From NCBI GenBank assembly GCA_947034885.2, contig OX344753.2, positions 25,684,347 through 25,748,346 of the forward strand: 64,000 bases of DNA. Reading direction: 5' to 3'. Source of the DNA: Thuidium tamariscinum. Taxonomy: Eukaryota; Streptophyta; Bryopsida; Hypnales; Thuidiaceae. A program made the translations under genes and the position numbers. Positions 24,012 to 36,360 of the stretch are shown in pieces. Position 1 is the first letter of the stretch. Each line of letters opens with the position of its first letter. The notes under the pieces are model-generated. The model had not been told where the DNA came from and did no database searches. It worked only from the letters and a program-made list of their open reading frames with translations.

Positions 24012-24567
24012 ATGTATGCAAAAAAAAAATTCAAATTGTGCTTGACTTGACATATATATTTTTTGAAGACAAAGAAAGTCATAAAAAAATTGGACTATAC
24101 TCAAATATTCAGTACACTACTTTTAGATTCCATAAAAACTAAGCCCTTCAAATTGGGTCTAACATTTAATCTTAGAATGTTGGACTTGTCACCATGAAAA
24201 TCATCCTTTTAAGTGCCATATGAACCATTAATTTATTTTTTAAAACCAAGAGCACTTGGTGGAGGTCAAATTATTGTATCAAACTTCCCCTTCCTATATA
24301 AAATTTCAAAGATGAACATATGTACTTCTATCTTATGGAAAACGAATTCTATGTCATCCATTAGATACCTAATGTCCATAGTGTCCTTGTAGAGTTAAGG
24401 GATATGAAGTCATACAAAGTCATGTGATGATTTCAATGCCTTCTCTAGTAGAAAGTTTAAGATTACATAACATTAGTAACATGCACTATCACTATCTAGG
24501 CTCTACAATCAATTTTATAGAAAATTCCACATCCAACTATATTTCATGGATAGTGAGGTAAACAAGT

Positions 24568-24789
24568 AAGGTAGGTGAATCCAATACCAATTTAACTAAC
24601 CTAATACCACCCAAATCTAGAGCTGTCATTGATCTTAAATGAGAATTTGTGACAATTGTACATGCCTTAACTTCATTTATCACAAAGGTAAGGCATCTAC
24701 TATTGTCATAGACTCTCATTCTAAAATCAACAAGGGTCTTACATTTGGGTGGCATTAGGTCAATGGTTGGTAATGGGTTCACCTACCTT
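24568..24789. repeat. 222-bp imperfect hairpin (foldback MITE or small-RNA-precursor-like)
   Basis: Almost the whole segment folds on itself: the left half from aaggtaggtgaatccaatac pairs with the right half ending ggtaatgggttcacctacct. Pairing continues through 'taccacccaaat', 'atgagaatttgtgacaat' and 'tgccttaacttcattta'. Mismatches are scattered, as in an imperfect precursor. No TSD was identified. Confidence 0.75.
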
Positions 24790-25568
24790 AGAGGCTCAAT
24801 GTGATGGAGTAGTGTGCATAAAAGAAAGACAATGGGCATGAAGTCTACTAAATACTAAATGTTATGTAAATTATTAGTTTGACTTTCACCACAAGAAAAA
24901 AAGATGTTTTAAGTATAGTCCTAGCAATATAGTCCTATAAATAATGACATGAAAAGAGTGTTTTTAGAGCAAATATTTTACTTTAAACACACCTTTTAAG
25001 TCATTATTTGTTGGACTATGCTTCTAAGACTAAACACACCCCTTACTCTTTACAATTTAAGCTTTACGGGATTTTCAATTATCAATTCTAGTTTTATGAT
25101 TTTTGACTATCAATTAAGGTTTTCAGGATTTTGAATATCAGTTCAAGTTTGAGAGGAACTTATTAAGCCCTAAGTCACACAAATGTGCTGGTAGACTATA
25201 CTGATATCATCACTTTAGGAAGGCGACTTATTATCCCTTTTAGTGACTAGTGAGTACTGTGTGAGCCAGATAGTGACTTGCTTGCACAGGAGAATTCTTT
25301 GACTTTGACCATAGCAGCCTTTGCTCATATCAGAGTCGTCAAAAAAATAACTCAAAATGTAAATAAATATGGCTTGTAATGAAAATTTCACAAATCACAA
25401 CATGGTTTATTTGAATAGTGTAAAAAAAATTAATGAAAAAAAATTTAAATCCTCCAAAGAAAACAATGAAAAATAATGTAGAGACGTAAGTGACTACTTT
25501 TATGATGCCAAAGTCATTGAATTCATAATGGAATGGCATGAATTAATTGTTTGTAGATTGAATTGCTA
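24790..25568. other. AT-rich intergenic DNA
   Basis: Nothing recognisable beyond short words repeated in inverse sense around 24925-25040, such as 'ataatgacatgaaaa' and 'agtcattatttg', which may mark a decayed foldback. Confidence 0.4.
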
Positions 25569-25570
25569 TA

Positions 25571-25969
25571 AGGTAGAACCACCCGTAACCGATCATTTAA
25601 GGTATTTTAGGCATGATCTAGTGTAGTGCAAAGTAAGACAAATATTTTCAAGGTGTAAAGATAAAAATTATGGGGATTGCAAAAACTTTGGTAATTTTAT
25701 CACATGAATTGAAATTACTATGAATTTTGGAAGGCATAAAGTGTGCCTGACCGAATACCAATCTATGAAGTCTTCTAATTTCAATCACGCAAAAAACTAC
25801 ATTTTCACTCACTCTTTTCTAATTTTTTGCACAATACTTTGGAACATGTGCCATGAACTTTTAGTCCCAACTTTAAAAATGAGAAAAAAACTCATTTTAG
25901 CCTTGGTTGGAAATACGTCCATCATTAGGTTGGCTATGGGGGGCTGATTGGTTATAGGTTGTTCTACCT
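25571..25969 (+). mobile_element. MITE family G with TA flanks
   Basis: A 399-bp element with ends AGGTAGAACCACCCGTAACC and the complement of AGGTAGAACAACCTATAACC, flanked by TA on both sides (25569-25570 and 25970-25971). No coding capacity. A 2-bp TA duplication fits Tc1/mariner-type mobilisation, though a 3-bp site cannot be excluded. Confidence 0.85.
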
Positions 25970-25971
25970 TA

Positions 25972-27795
25972 TATTTGAGAATTGACAAATTGCTGCAACT
26001 TTGTTTTCAAATTCTCATTCCCTTGTTACAAGTATTCATTCTTGAATTACAACTTTGAATTTTGTAATGGATATACACATACTAGTTGATTCTCAAGTCA
26101 ACATTTTGTAAAGCAAACACCTCTAGCTGTTGCTTTTAGCAATGCACCAACTATTTAATAAGAGCACTTGTATTCATAAAGCCTTGAGTACCGTGGTAAA
26201 AAAAAGCCAAAGGATCATGTTGCTAAAGGACACCAAATTTTCAAATCTTATTAAATGAAATTGTGAAAATTTTAAATCTAATTTATTTAGTGGAAGGATA
26301 TTCAACTCCAAAAGAAACGATTTTGTATGGGGTTTAATGAATTTGACCTTGGTTTGGTTGATTTACTTTTTTCACGGTTTAGTTGATTTAAAAAAAAGAT
26401 TTTCTTCATAATAGTTTATCCAAATCCTATCTTAAATATCATAAATTCTCATATTAGCAAAAATGACAATTAAAAATTTCTAAATATTAGAGATTTAGAA
26501 TGAAAATTAGATATTTAGAAATTGTCATTTATAATATTTATAATATTTATAAATTTCTAATTGCCGTTTTCCCTCTGAAAGGGGTCCTTTTTTGTTGTAT
26601 CTTGCTTTGGTCATCATGAATGGTAAAATTTCAAACTTTTACCTTGCTTTTGAAGTACTTGTTCAATGTCTAATTTTGAAATTTTTTGGTACCTTCTCCA
26701 AGGTTCTATCTAATGCTCTTCCAATGCGACAATTTTTAAGTTCTAATTGTTTATTGTTCAAAAGTTAGTTTTACCAATACCGGGCCATATATTGTTGTTG
26801 CATTGCAAATGCTCTTACATGACTATACTATGACACCTATACTTTAAACACTTCTTTTTCTCGTAGTGAGATTACACAAGGTAGTGAAATTAGGTTGCTT
26901 TAACAATTAAGTTGCTTTTTAAGCAAAGAAGGTACTTCATAATTCATTGTTGGTCTACATAGAGGTGCTTGCAATTTTTGAAATCCTAGGCAAGAATCCA
27001 TGCAACACATATGGTTCTTGCATTACTGCATCCTTCTATAATAACAACACATATTTATATAGTATGAACAAAATGTTGAGAAATTGGTGAGGAACAATCT
27101 AATTTTACTATTTTTGTAGTTAGCCTACTTGAACAATTTCAAAATTGAGATTAGTGATTTTCAATTTTATATTCGAGCAAGTAGAAAATTTAGTTTTTCC
27201 TTCAATCAAATACCTACTTCTTCCTAACAATTTTTTAAAGAATGAAAATCAAGTGTGTGTTGGTTGAGTTTCTCTCCTAGACTTTGAACTCTATTATTCA
27301 ACATAAAAAATTAGAAATTTAAAATGTGTAGTGCAAAAATTTTAAGCTAACTAAAGAAAAATTCAACTTTAGCCTTAGAGTCTAGTGAAGCAAGGTGAAG
27401 AAAAACCATCTTCATTCACTTCAAATGCAAATATCTTGCAATCCACATTGTCAAATTGTTTGAAATTTCTTCTATAGATTGTTATACTAGGACTTCTAAG
27501 ACAATTAGATACAAAAAAAATTCTAAAATATTTTGCACTTTGCAATAGAAATGACAATTTTTGAATGGATTTTGAAGAAAGGAATTGCCTTAAGAGTTTA
27601 TGGATTAATAATATATTTGTATACTATTTCAATAATGAGTTTCAAATTAAAAAACATTCATTACAAAATAATTACTCAATTTTTAATAACACTTTTCCAT
27701 GTCACTCTAAAATTAAGTGTTACATAATCATTTAAATTAAGTTTATTATGTATTGTAAGATAAATGATGATTTGCAAACTTAAGGCAAGATTTAC
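25972..27795. other. AT-rich intergenic DNA
   Basis: No gene recognised. A small AT-rich foldback lies around 26458-26570, where 'aaatgacaattaaaaatttct' type words recur inverted. Confidence 0.45.
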
Positions 27796-27797
27796 TA

Positions 27798-28207
27798 AGG
27801 TAGTCGGCTTTGTAATGGAGCATCTAAGGGCTGGTCCCTTTTTTCATGTATTTACGTGAATGGAAATATTTTTAGTCCATTTTTCAAAGAAAGAGAAATT
27901 GAAGAGGAATATAGCATAAGTGGTTTCATAATTTTTGATGCATTTTTAAATTAGTTATGAATTTTCAAAGGAGATGTGATGTAGGTCCCTATTTTATGTC
28001 TCTAGGTCTTCCATGAATGATTCACTTGCAATTTCTAAAGAAAGATGGAAAAGCAAAGAGCATGATTGGCTCTCACTATTTCCAATGCATCTTTTCTTGA
28101 TTCATTCAATGAATGTAGAGGTCCATTTAAGAACCACCAATTGTCCATTTTACAACCTTTTATAGGGTCCATTCTTAATGCCCATTCCATTTTAGAGCCG
28201 ACTACCT
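27798..28207 (+). mobile_element. MITE family D with TA flanks
   Basis: A 410-bp element with ends AGGTAGTCGGCTTTGTAATG and the complement of AGGTAGTCGGCTCTAAAATG, flanked by TA (27796-27797 and 28208-28209). It shares the terminal AGGTAG with families F and G, but its interior differs. The open frame across its right half (28066-28347) is probably not a gene. Confidence 0.85.
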
Positions 28208-28394
28208 TATGTGTTGAAAGGATGTACACCACCTCTTGCTGTGTCCCCCCTCCAAATCACATACCATTTATTAATTTATTTTTAAATGCTCCCCCTCCCA
28301 AATGCGGTCGATTTTTCAAAAAATCAAACGTTGTCAATCTTTGCTAGATTTAATATGAGCGGTTTAGAATAAGGATGTGGATATTATATGCATA

Positions 28395-28396
<2 letters not shown>

Positions 28397-28446
<50 letters not shown>
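28397..28446. repeat. (AT)n microsatellite
   Basis: About 50 uninterrupted bases of alternating A and T. Confidence 0.98.
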
Positions 28447-28448
<2 letters not shown>

Positions 28449-28642
28449 TACCAAGTACATATTTGATAGAGATATTTTACAAAGTATGGATACAAATACA
28501 ATATGAATATTGAAGAACAAATACAATTACATAATCGAATATGAATACAGGATTAAATATAGATATGGAAGCAAATACAGGATATAAGAGTAAATTGTCC
28601 TACATTGTTTGTCTTATCAATTGGTTCTCAAAATTATAAAGA

Positions 28643-28658
28643 GGGGGGGGGGGGGGGG
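28643..28658 (+). repeat. Homopolymeric G run
   Basis: Sixteen consecutive G followed by a GA-rich tail (aggagaggggtgg). Such runs are prone to sequencing and assembly length error. Confidence 0.95.
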
Positions 28659-30159
28659 AGGAGAGGGGTGGAAAGTAATGAATTTTAATTAATTAATTTT
28701 TGTAAAATCTAGGATGGTCTAGGAGGGAATTTAAAAAATGCAAAATTTTTTTTGGCACACTGTCTTTAGGGTAGACTTCACTATCCATCCAAAAGACAGG
28801 CCACAATCCTTAATATAAATGGTTTACTATCCTTTAGAAAGATGGAGTCCACCCTTCCTCCCCTTCCCCTCCCTTGGCACCAAAAAGAGACAACCATTGA
28901 TTAGTTTTGAAAAAAAATAAGAACCCTCTTCCCAAATTATTGATCAAAATACAATACATATATACAAATAATATTGCGCATGACTTTCATTTGTCCCAAA
29001 ATTCTATTTATCAACTAAACAAAAGAATAAAACTAAAATAGATATAAGAAAATATTCAAAGAGCCCACATTAAAATGTGCTAATATTTTTAATACGACTA
29101 ACGTCTAAATTGATTATTAAAATATTTTGCTCACTTGCTACTATTTATTTAAATGAAATTCATTTGTGACTTGTCACACATTCCATTATTTGGTATGCAA
29201 GATAAATAAACTAAAGAAAGTAGGACATGAACCCTCAAAATGTTGTAGTCATTTTGTATTTCTTGATTTTATCAAGAAAATCCAATATTTGGATAGATCC
29301 TAAAAGTTCATTTATGGAATAAAATACTATTACTATACTTGGTTGAATATGATCTAGCAAATTTTATACAGAAAAGATAATATTAAAAACATTCTTATAG
29401 AAGTTTCTCAATAATGGCCCTTTGGTGCTAGAATATGAATGTTTTTTTAGCACCATACATGTAGCATTCATCAACAAGAGGGACAACTTGTGACAAATTA
29501 TAATAATCTTTTGATGAAAGAGAGAGCCTACTATAGTACTTATAAGAAGCTTAAAGGACTTATTTCCTTTGCTACATCTTGAAACAAGAATCTTAAAATA
29601 CACTCTTTTCTTGTATAAAATAACTTCACCAATGAAGTCATATATGCAATAATTTAACTACATTTTTTATTTATAGAAAATGGAACTAGCATTTAATCTA
29701 AGTCAATTCATATTTTTTGGATCTTCATGGATTTAGTGTTGAATTTTTGAAGTTGAAACACGATGGTCACTAAAAGTGACCACCTCTTCAAATGCAAGCT
29801 ATTAATGCATTGAAGGAATCAAAATGTACCTTTGTGTCATATTTGCTTTTAGAGCATGGTCACTCTTAGAGTAGCCCAATTTGTAAGTGTTTCTTACAAT
29901 CACCCAACAACAACACATAACATAGTAACTCACACTTTAAGGCTATTTTGTATTGTCTTTTATTTTGTTTGTTATAGTAAGATCTTCAAGACTATGTATC
30001 CATTGGCTACATTGACTTAGTACTATTGAAAAGCCCTCTATAAAAAAGGATGCACAAACTTTGTAATATGGTGAACCATATTCGGACATATGGTGCAAAA
30101 GATATGGATTTTTGAGTTATTTTTTATTCTTGTATCACCCTAAATTATGGATCTTTTCT
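28659..30159. other. AT-rich intergenic DNA with a solitary family A end
   Basis: No gene recognised. At 29887-29905 the word gtgtttcttacaatcaccc is the reverse complement of a family A terminus. No matching left end was found, so it is probably a remnant. Confidence 0.45.
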
Positions 30160-30827
30160 AGGTGATTGTAAGAAACACTTGTACTATTTCACATCACACA
30201 TTGCATGCTAATCTATTTTTTGGCCATAACTTATGTGATTTGGTTCCAAATGATTCAAGATTCATGATTCATTAGAAAGGTATTCATGACTATCATACAC
30301 CTTGCTAAATTTTTTCATAATTTTCAAAAAGATTTTACTATCCAAAAATACACCCCAATTGAATGTCACACTTCCCAATTTGGAGGTACTTGTAGCTAAT
30401 GGCCTAAGGAATTTTGAAAATAATTGATTTGATTTGGTACGGAAGTCTACAAAGTAAGCTTCTTTCTACTTGTATTTTAAAACATATAAAATATGATTTT
30501 GGTGAGTTTTTTAATACATGACCATCTCTATAGAGTTGTTACAAATTAAAAAAATTATTTTATTTATTTACTTATTTTTACTATTTTTGACTAATTTAAA
30601 CATCCATATCCCTACTTTCTTGAGATTTGGCACTTTTCTAGTTCTCCTACTTAGAGAATTTTTCTATGAATTTCCTTTGATAGCTACCTTTGTCTTAAAG
30701 GTATATAAATTATTTTAAAAAATTTAACTTTAAAAAAATTATTTTTGTAATTTTAAAGTACTCCCAAAAAAATCATGAGTGCTATTGAAAATGCAACAAA
30801 ATCAACAAGTATTTCTTGTAATCGCCC
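30160..30827 (+). mobile_element. Family A element with perfect 4-bp TSD
   Basis: The left TIR is aGGTGATTGTAAGAAACACT (continuing TGTACTATTT) and the right TIR is the complement of GGGCGATTACAAGAAATACT. The flanks are ttct (30156-30159) and ttct (30828-30831). The interior shares 'ataacttatgtgatttggtt' type words and 'cctacttagagaatttttct' with other copies. 668 bp and non-coding. Confidence 0.9.
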
Positions 30828-30831
30828 TTCT

Positions 30832-32135
30832 TCATTTAATTGTCTTTTATTTTATAAAAGTATTAGTAAGTTTGATAATATAGAAAGAGATGTTATATAT
30901 TTCCCTACAATCCTTTGCAAGTATACTACAAGTGTTCAAGTGACAATCTCATTGGGATTGTTACTTTTTGATATGACAATATCCAAAATTCATTTTGTCC
31001 CCACAATGAACAATCGGACTTTAGGGCATGTAAAAGACAATGTCAAACTTCAAAAGTAGATATTATCTCTATAGTCAAGTTTTAAAAAATATTTGTAAGT
31101 TTTGATTGAAAATCAATTTTGAAAATTAAACTTTGAAAATTCACCATAATTACAATTTCTAATTTTCAGCATTTCAAAACTCTATTGTATATTATATTGA
31201 TCTTGCCAAAAAAATCCAAAAGATTCATGATGAAAATTTCAAAGGGTTTCCAAGTATTGAATTTTCCAAGTCTAAGCATTTGTTGAATACTTTGTATCAT
31301 GTCCCTTATAAAAAAACTTTTAATAGTGGAGATTTTAGTTTCAATTAAAATAAATTCAAAGTAACCTCTATATAGAATTTTTTTTTTAAATCTTTTCTTG
31401 CACAATTTGTTTTCTTTGAAATTGGATAATGACTAAAAAATGATTGATTGATTTTTAAAGATTAAAAATCACAATAGTCAATAGTAATACTTTTCATATT
31501 GATTATCAACATATAGTTTAATAAACTTGAAAATCAAATTTGATTTTTTACTTCTATGCAATTCAATAGTTTCTCAATTATTCATCTAACTAAGGTGGAT
31601 ATTTCCTAAACTACCAATTTTTGCTATTATGCCTAGTTATTATTAGATTGCTCAAATTTTCATATTTTCTTGTTAGCAAGTGTAAGGGAGTTCCAACGCA
31701 CCAAAGAATACAACCTTTGGATATTATATGCAAATGTTATATAGGGTCAATGATTTCTTGGTAGATGTTTTAAAATTGTTTTTTCAATGTATGTACCAAG
31801 ACTTTTTTCTTCATTTCTTATAAAGTGCCAAAGTGGTAATATACAATGTTATATTGGTGCTTTAAACTTCAACAATCAACTACATATTGGATAGAAAATA
31901 TCACATGAATACAATTCTATTTTCATCGACAATCTAGCTATTTCATACAAGATTTTTTTTAAAACAAATTTTTTCTTGCAAAAAACTTCATTATTTGTTG
32001 CCATTTTAACCAACTTAATTTTTTTGGAACAATTCAATACCCAAAAGCCAAAATAAATCCCTTGCATGCGCATAAAATATTTCGGAGATGTATAGAGAGT
32101 GATGTTTTTAGTTTCATTCCCTTAAACACTGAGGT
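30832..32135. other. AT-rich intergenic DNA
   Basis: Nothing recognisable; only short open frames. Confidence 0.45.
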
Positions 32136-32345
32136 GGACGTTTTGAGTCCAATGAATGACAAAGAATCTTCCCTTATAGGACAAAAGTGCAACTATTCAT
32201 CCTTGGAGTGGAAAGGGGAGATCTTCTATAGTACTTTGACTTCCAATGAATATATTTGGCTTATTCAAAGTAGATGATATCATACAATATTAAAATGCAT
32301 GATTTTCACGGCCACCAATTTGTCGTTCGAGGATTAAGTGAGGTG
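32136..32345 (+). repeat. Diverged family E copy
   Basis: It shares 'aatgaatgacaaagaatctt', 'agtgcaactattcatc', 'ggagatcttctata' and 'attaaaatgcatgattttcac' in order with 53598-54104. The 'agtagatgatatcatac' stretch is the uninterrupted form of the site occupied by a family C insertion in that copy. Ends decayed. Confidence 0.7.
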
Positions 32346-32379
32346 TGATTTTTGCACTTTGGATATATCCACCTTTAAG

Positions 32380-32524
32380 CTAGATTTAGACTATGGTCCA
32401 AAATTGGGTCCAAAATTATGTCCAACCAATAGGATTGCTCTCAATCTATAGAGCCCACACTCTTAACTGATAGGATTGCTCAATTCTCAAAATTTCTTGG
32501 TCTTGGTCCCAGTCTAAACCCAGC
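32380..32524. repeat. Possible short MITE upstream of the DeSI-like gene
   Basis: 'gatttagactatggtccaa' near 32383 and 'ttggtcccagtctaaaccc' near 32503 are approximate inverted repeats enclosing about 145 bases. No TSD is clear. It lies just upstream of the likely promoter of the DeSI-like gene. Confidence 0.35.
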
Positions 32525-32559
32525 CTTGTTAGTTATCCACCTTACAAACGACTTTGGTC

Positions 32560-33490
32560 CGGTCAACATTCTCATTCATCCCAACAACGAAAAACGTCGT
32601 GAACGAAACTTTCATCCAGATTCCCTTTTCCAATTCCAGCGTTCACACTGGGAACCAATTCATGAACCCTCGGGAAGGTTCGGAACTACTGTCCAGCTCC
32701 GTCCACGGTCGTCGCAGGTAACTTCCTGGCTTCTGGAATCTTCTTTCACCTGCCTTATTATTAGGGTTTGTTTCATAAAACCGTGTGGCGAGAGCCTTTA
32801 TGCACAAGCTTCAATTTCGACCTCTTCTTCGCCATCGCTCCCCAGCCGTCGTGCGCGCTTACTCTTCAAATACTTGCAACAGACTTCATTCGAAGTTCGT
32901 TGTTGAACATCAGTGAAATTTCTTGTGCGGAGATCGAGTCCCGGCGAAGGTGGTTGGGATTTGAGGCGGTTGGGATTCGTGCCGGTACGCCCCTGCGACA
33001 GGTTGGAAGAGAAAGATTGGTAAGCTTCTGCGACGGAATTCTTGGCGTTGTCGCAGTCTCGTTTTCGTGACAGGGTCCTTCTGTGAGCTTGCAGTCTGTG
33101 TCAAATGACTCCCAGGAGTCTATTGGTTGAGACTCTGGTATTCGGTTGCACTTTCATGGGGTGTAGGTTTGGAAATTACAGGTTGTGGTTATCGTCCTGT
33201 GGTAACAATATTAGGTGATATTAGATGGTGAGCTTTATTGTGGTCATTTATTTTTGAGTAACGCACGTCGCTTGTCAATGTGCTGTGGTGAAGTAATTCA
33301 ATTTCGCCATCATCGCTATTGAGCTTGCTGAACGCATAATCTGACTTAACACCCTTTAGCTATCTAGGCAATTCTTCCTGCTTTTTTCGCTTGTTTGCAT
33401 GTGAGGATTCTGACTTTAACCTCCTTTTCTGCAGGTGTAAGGAGTCTGCTTTTATACTTAACTCAAGACAAGACATCGGTTTTCGAACTA
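32560..33490 (+). promoter_or_regulatory. Promoter and spliced 5' leader of the DeSI-like gene
   Basis: Composition changes sharply near 32540 from AT-rich to gene-like. A plausible leader exon ends at a 'gtcgcag|gtaact' donor near 32719. A 'tttctgcag' acceptor at 33427-33435 precedes the exon that carries the ATG. The exact first base is unknown. Confidence 0.4.
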
Positions 33491-34973
33491 ATGGCGCAGG
33501 TATGTTTCAGTTTAGCAAATTTGTAGCGCCACCTGCTTTGATTGAGATTTTTTGGAACATTGGAACAGATCAGAGAAGTATTCGTGCTTCCGTACTTTCT
33601 GGTGAAGAAACTATTCTTACTTCTAAACTTCTGCTGTGGAACAGGACGGATGGAAAGTCGAACTTTATGTCTATGACCTTAGCCAAGGGTTGGCTCGTCA
33701 GCTTTCTTCCCAATTTCTGGGCAAAGTAATTGAAGCCATTTGGCACACAGGTGTTGGAGTGTATGGAAAGGAATATTTCTTTGGTGGTGGGATACAGAGT
33801 GTTCCGTTGAAGCAAAGTCCGTATGGAAAGCCTATACAAGTAGCAGAGCTGGGTACCACTCAGGTCCCCCAGGAGATTTTCGAAGAGTATTTGCGAGACA
33901 TACAACCGCGGTACACGCAGGAGACTTATAACCTCATGACACATAATTGCAACAATTTCTCAGATGAGGTCTGCCAGTTTCTGGTGGGATCAGGCATTCC
34001 GGAACATATATTGCGCCTGCCCGAGGAGGTTATGAATAGCCCCATGGGTCCTCTGCTAAGTAAGTTCAATTTCAGCATTGTTCGGAATTTTCCAAATTTG
34101 AATTGAGTGATGCGTTGTCCAAGGCATCCACAGTTTGTATCTAACATATTGTACGTGGAACGGCAGGACCTCTGATAGAGAATCTCGAGACGACTTTGCG
34201 AAATGGCGGAGTCCCTGCAGCACCGTATCAAGCTGCTTCTGCACAAGCTATGCCTAACTTCGCCAATATCCATTTGCCTTCATCGTTGCCATCTCCAGCG
34301 GCGCCCGCCAGGTCCACCAGCGCGTCTGTGGCTGCAAGACAAACCTCTTCCGACACTTCCACTCCACTTTCATCCTCACCTCGGTCAATCAGCCTGGACG
34401 ATGTACCACCTCATGTCTCACCTGCTCGTATTACAACGCCATCGAAACCTATGGGTATGTATATTTCGACTCTACTTTGTTGCGTTTGGCTGTGAACTTA
34501 GTCGAATGTCACAATCATGTGCTAATGGCTCTTTGTAAACTTACTAAACCCGCGCCAATTGCTCATACCCTATTTGTCCCGCAAGCCTATTTGTGCACAT
34601 ATCTTGTTGGACAGTTTCCGTATGTCGCGTTGTGAGCGAGGGTCGTTTATTTCCCAACTTGACATGTTGTTGACTTACAGCAACTGACATGCTTAGATTG
34701 TTTTTGACAGGTGTGAACTTGACAGTCGCCAAAAGTGAGCAAAGCGCCAGTAAGTCCCTACAAACAGTATTGCCTGCGCCTGCTCCGCCAGCAGGCCACG
34801 ATCTAAACAATGCTAGAGCTAAAGTCACACAAGAAATTACACAGGAATTTGCCCTCATCATGGCATCAGGGAGCCTAAGAGCCAGTGAAGCTGCCGCACT
34901 AGCCGCTCGGAGAGTTCTGGAGAGACATCGAATGGGAGGCGTCTCCTCCTCTCATCCTCAGAATGCTGCTTGA
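33491..34973 (+). CDS. PPPDE-domain (DUF862) DeSI-like cysteine isopeptidase, 4 exons, 324 aa
   Basis: Exons 33491-33499, 33645-34059, 34167-34454 and 34711-34973 join in frame. PPPDE proteases are papain-fold enzymes; the named animal members (DeSI) remove SUMO, and some relatives act on ubiquitin. The domain fills about residues 4-150. The catalytic dyad is visible as His37 in AIWHTGVGVYGKEYFFGGGI and Cys105 in MTHNCNNFSDEVCQFL. LPEEVMNSPMGPLLRPLIE follows, as in the DeSI-1 type. The C-terminal half is low-complexity and rich in Ser, Pro and Ala up to about residue 235. It then ends in a predicted helical segment (ITQEFALIMASGSLRASEAA). The first coding exon holds only M-A-Q, which then joins to DGWKVELYVYDLSQG, so an ab initio caller could miss it. 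Fold and active site are secure; the modifier removed is inferred. Confidence 0.93.
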
Positions 34974-36117
34974 GAATTGTGAGACGTCGTATGCACGGGC
35001 CTACTATTCTGCCTCCGGACAGATTTCTTTGAAGGAAGAGACTCGTAGTCAATAGACTGCGAGTCAGTCGCTCAATTCATAGAAAGTTTCTTACTATACC
35101 GTATTCTAGATTGTTCGATCATGTACATGTGGTGGTTTTTCATTCGGTTTATGTTCCTAAGCTAGTGCTCGTTGGCAAACGAGCCTGAATCATTTCAGCA
35201 TCTTGCCCCAAATAGGGTTGGACATTTGATTGCCCTTCAATTGGAGAGGGGTTCTCTGTGATGAACATTTAACGAACTTCAACTTGAAGTATTTTCGTTA
35301 TTGGATCTCTCTCATAATTGTTTCTTGTGCCAGTTTGCCTTCCAGCTACGAATATTGCAGTATGGTAGGAAGTAGGAGCATAGGAATCCATTAATTGTAT
35401 GGGTCCTCTTCCCCTGGGTTGAAAAGTGCTATCCAGCCTTGCAGTAACTTAGTATCAGAAATGAGTTATGACTGTCGCGATCGCTCGATGGAATACGTCG
35501 CAGATGTAATACTACGCACTTGCTATTCAAGGTTTCTGATTGACTGTTACCTTAAACTTCAATTCATAACTTCTTCACTTGAATGTATATGAATAATGCA
35601 TATCTTAGGGCACTGGAATTTCCTCAAAATGGATACTGCACTCACCCAGTCACGGTTTCAAATGTTGTCCATCTCTCCACCACAATTGCACTTCCAAACT
35701 CTCCCGCAATTTGTGCAATCAGAGCGCTCTTGCTTGCGTTGGTGAATTGATTGCATCTCTCAGCTTCATTTAAAAGAGCTTCATTTGTCATTGTTCTGGA
35801 CTATGATGAAGAATATGAGTTGGAGAGATGTGAGTGATCTAGTTTTACTTGTGAGAGATTTAGTTATATGATCTCATTGCTGTGATCTCCCATTGGCAAG
35901 CAGCTCGGGAATGGAGCTTTTGACAATCTGCCTACTGTAGATTTAGGTCAGGCCGTTGGGTCGGGTTAAGTTCCCGAATCAATGTATACTCAAATTCGTA
36001 TCAAAAGCGTGCTACATTAGATTATCATTTATGCAGTATATGAATGTCATCCACCCCTCGAAAAATTAAATGTAAGAAATAAAAAAGTCTAACCCATAAA
36101 CAATGCTGCAAAAGTTT
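34974..36117. other. Region downstream of the DeSI-like gene
   Basis: The 3' UTR and ordinary intergenic DNA. No further gene or clear repeat recognised. Confidence 0.5.
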
Positions 36118-36330
36118 TGTCTAATGAATGACAAGGAATTCTTCTATGTAGGACTCATGTGTAGGACTAAATTGCAACTACTCATCTTTAGAATTAGGGG
36201 TGGAAAGGGGAAATCTTCTATAGTAGTTTGACTTCCAATGAATTCTTTTGGATTATTTATACCAATGATTCCCATGGCATCAAAATGGATGATTTTTATA
36301 GTCACTAATTTATCCTTTTAAAGGCTAATT
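36118..36330 (+). repeat. Diverged family E copy
   Basis: It shares 'aatgaatgacaaggaattc', 'attgcaactactcatc', 'ggggaaatcttctatagtag' and 'atggatgatttttatagtcac' in order with 32136-32345. It ends near 'ccttttaaaggctaatt', which corresponds to the right terminus of 53598-54104. Confidence 0.7.
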
Positions 36331-36360
36331 AGCTAAAAGCTTAAAGAATGGGGTCTTACT

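Noticed and set aside
28066-28347. 93-codon frame spanning the right end of MITE D
   Set aside because: It crosses the element boundary and shows no domain; non-coding transposon DNA.
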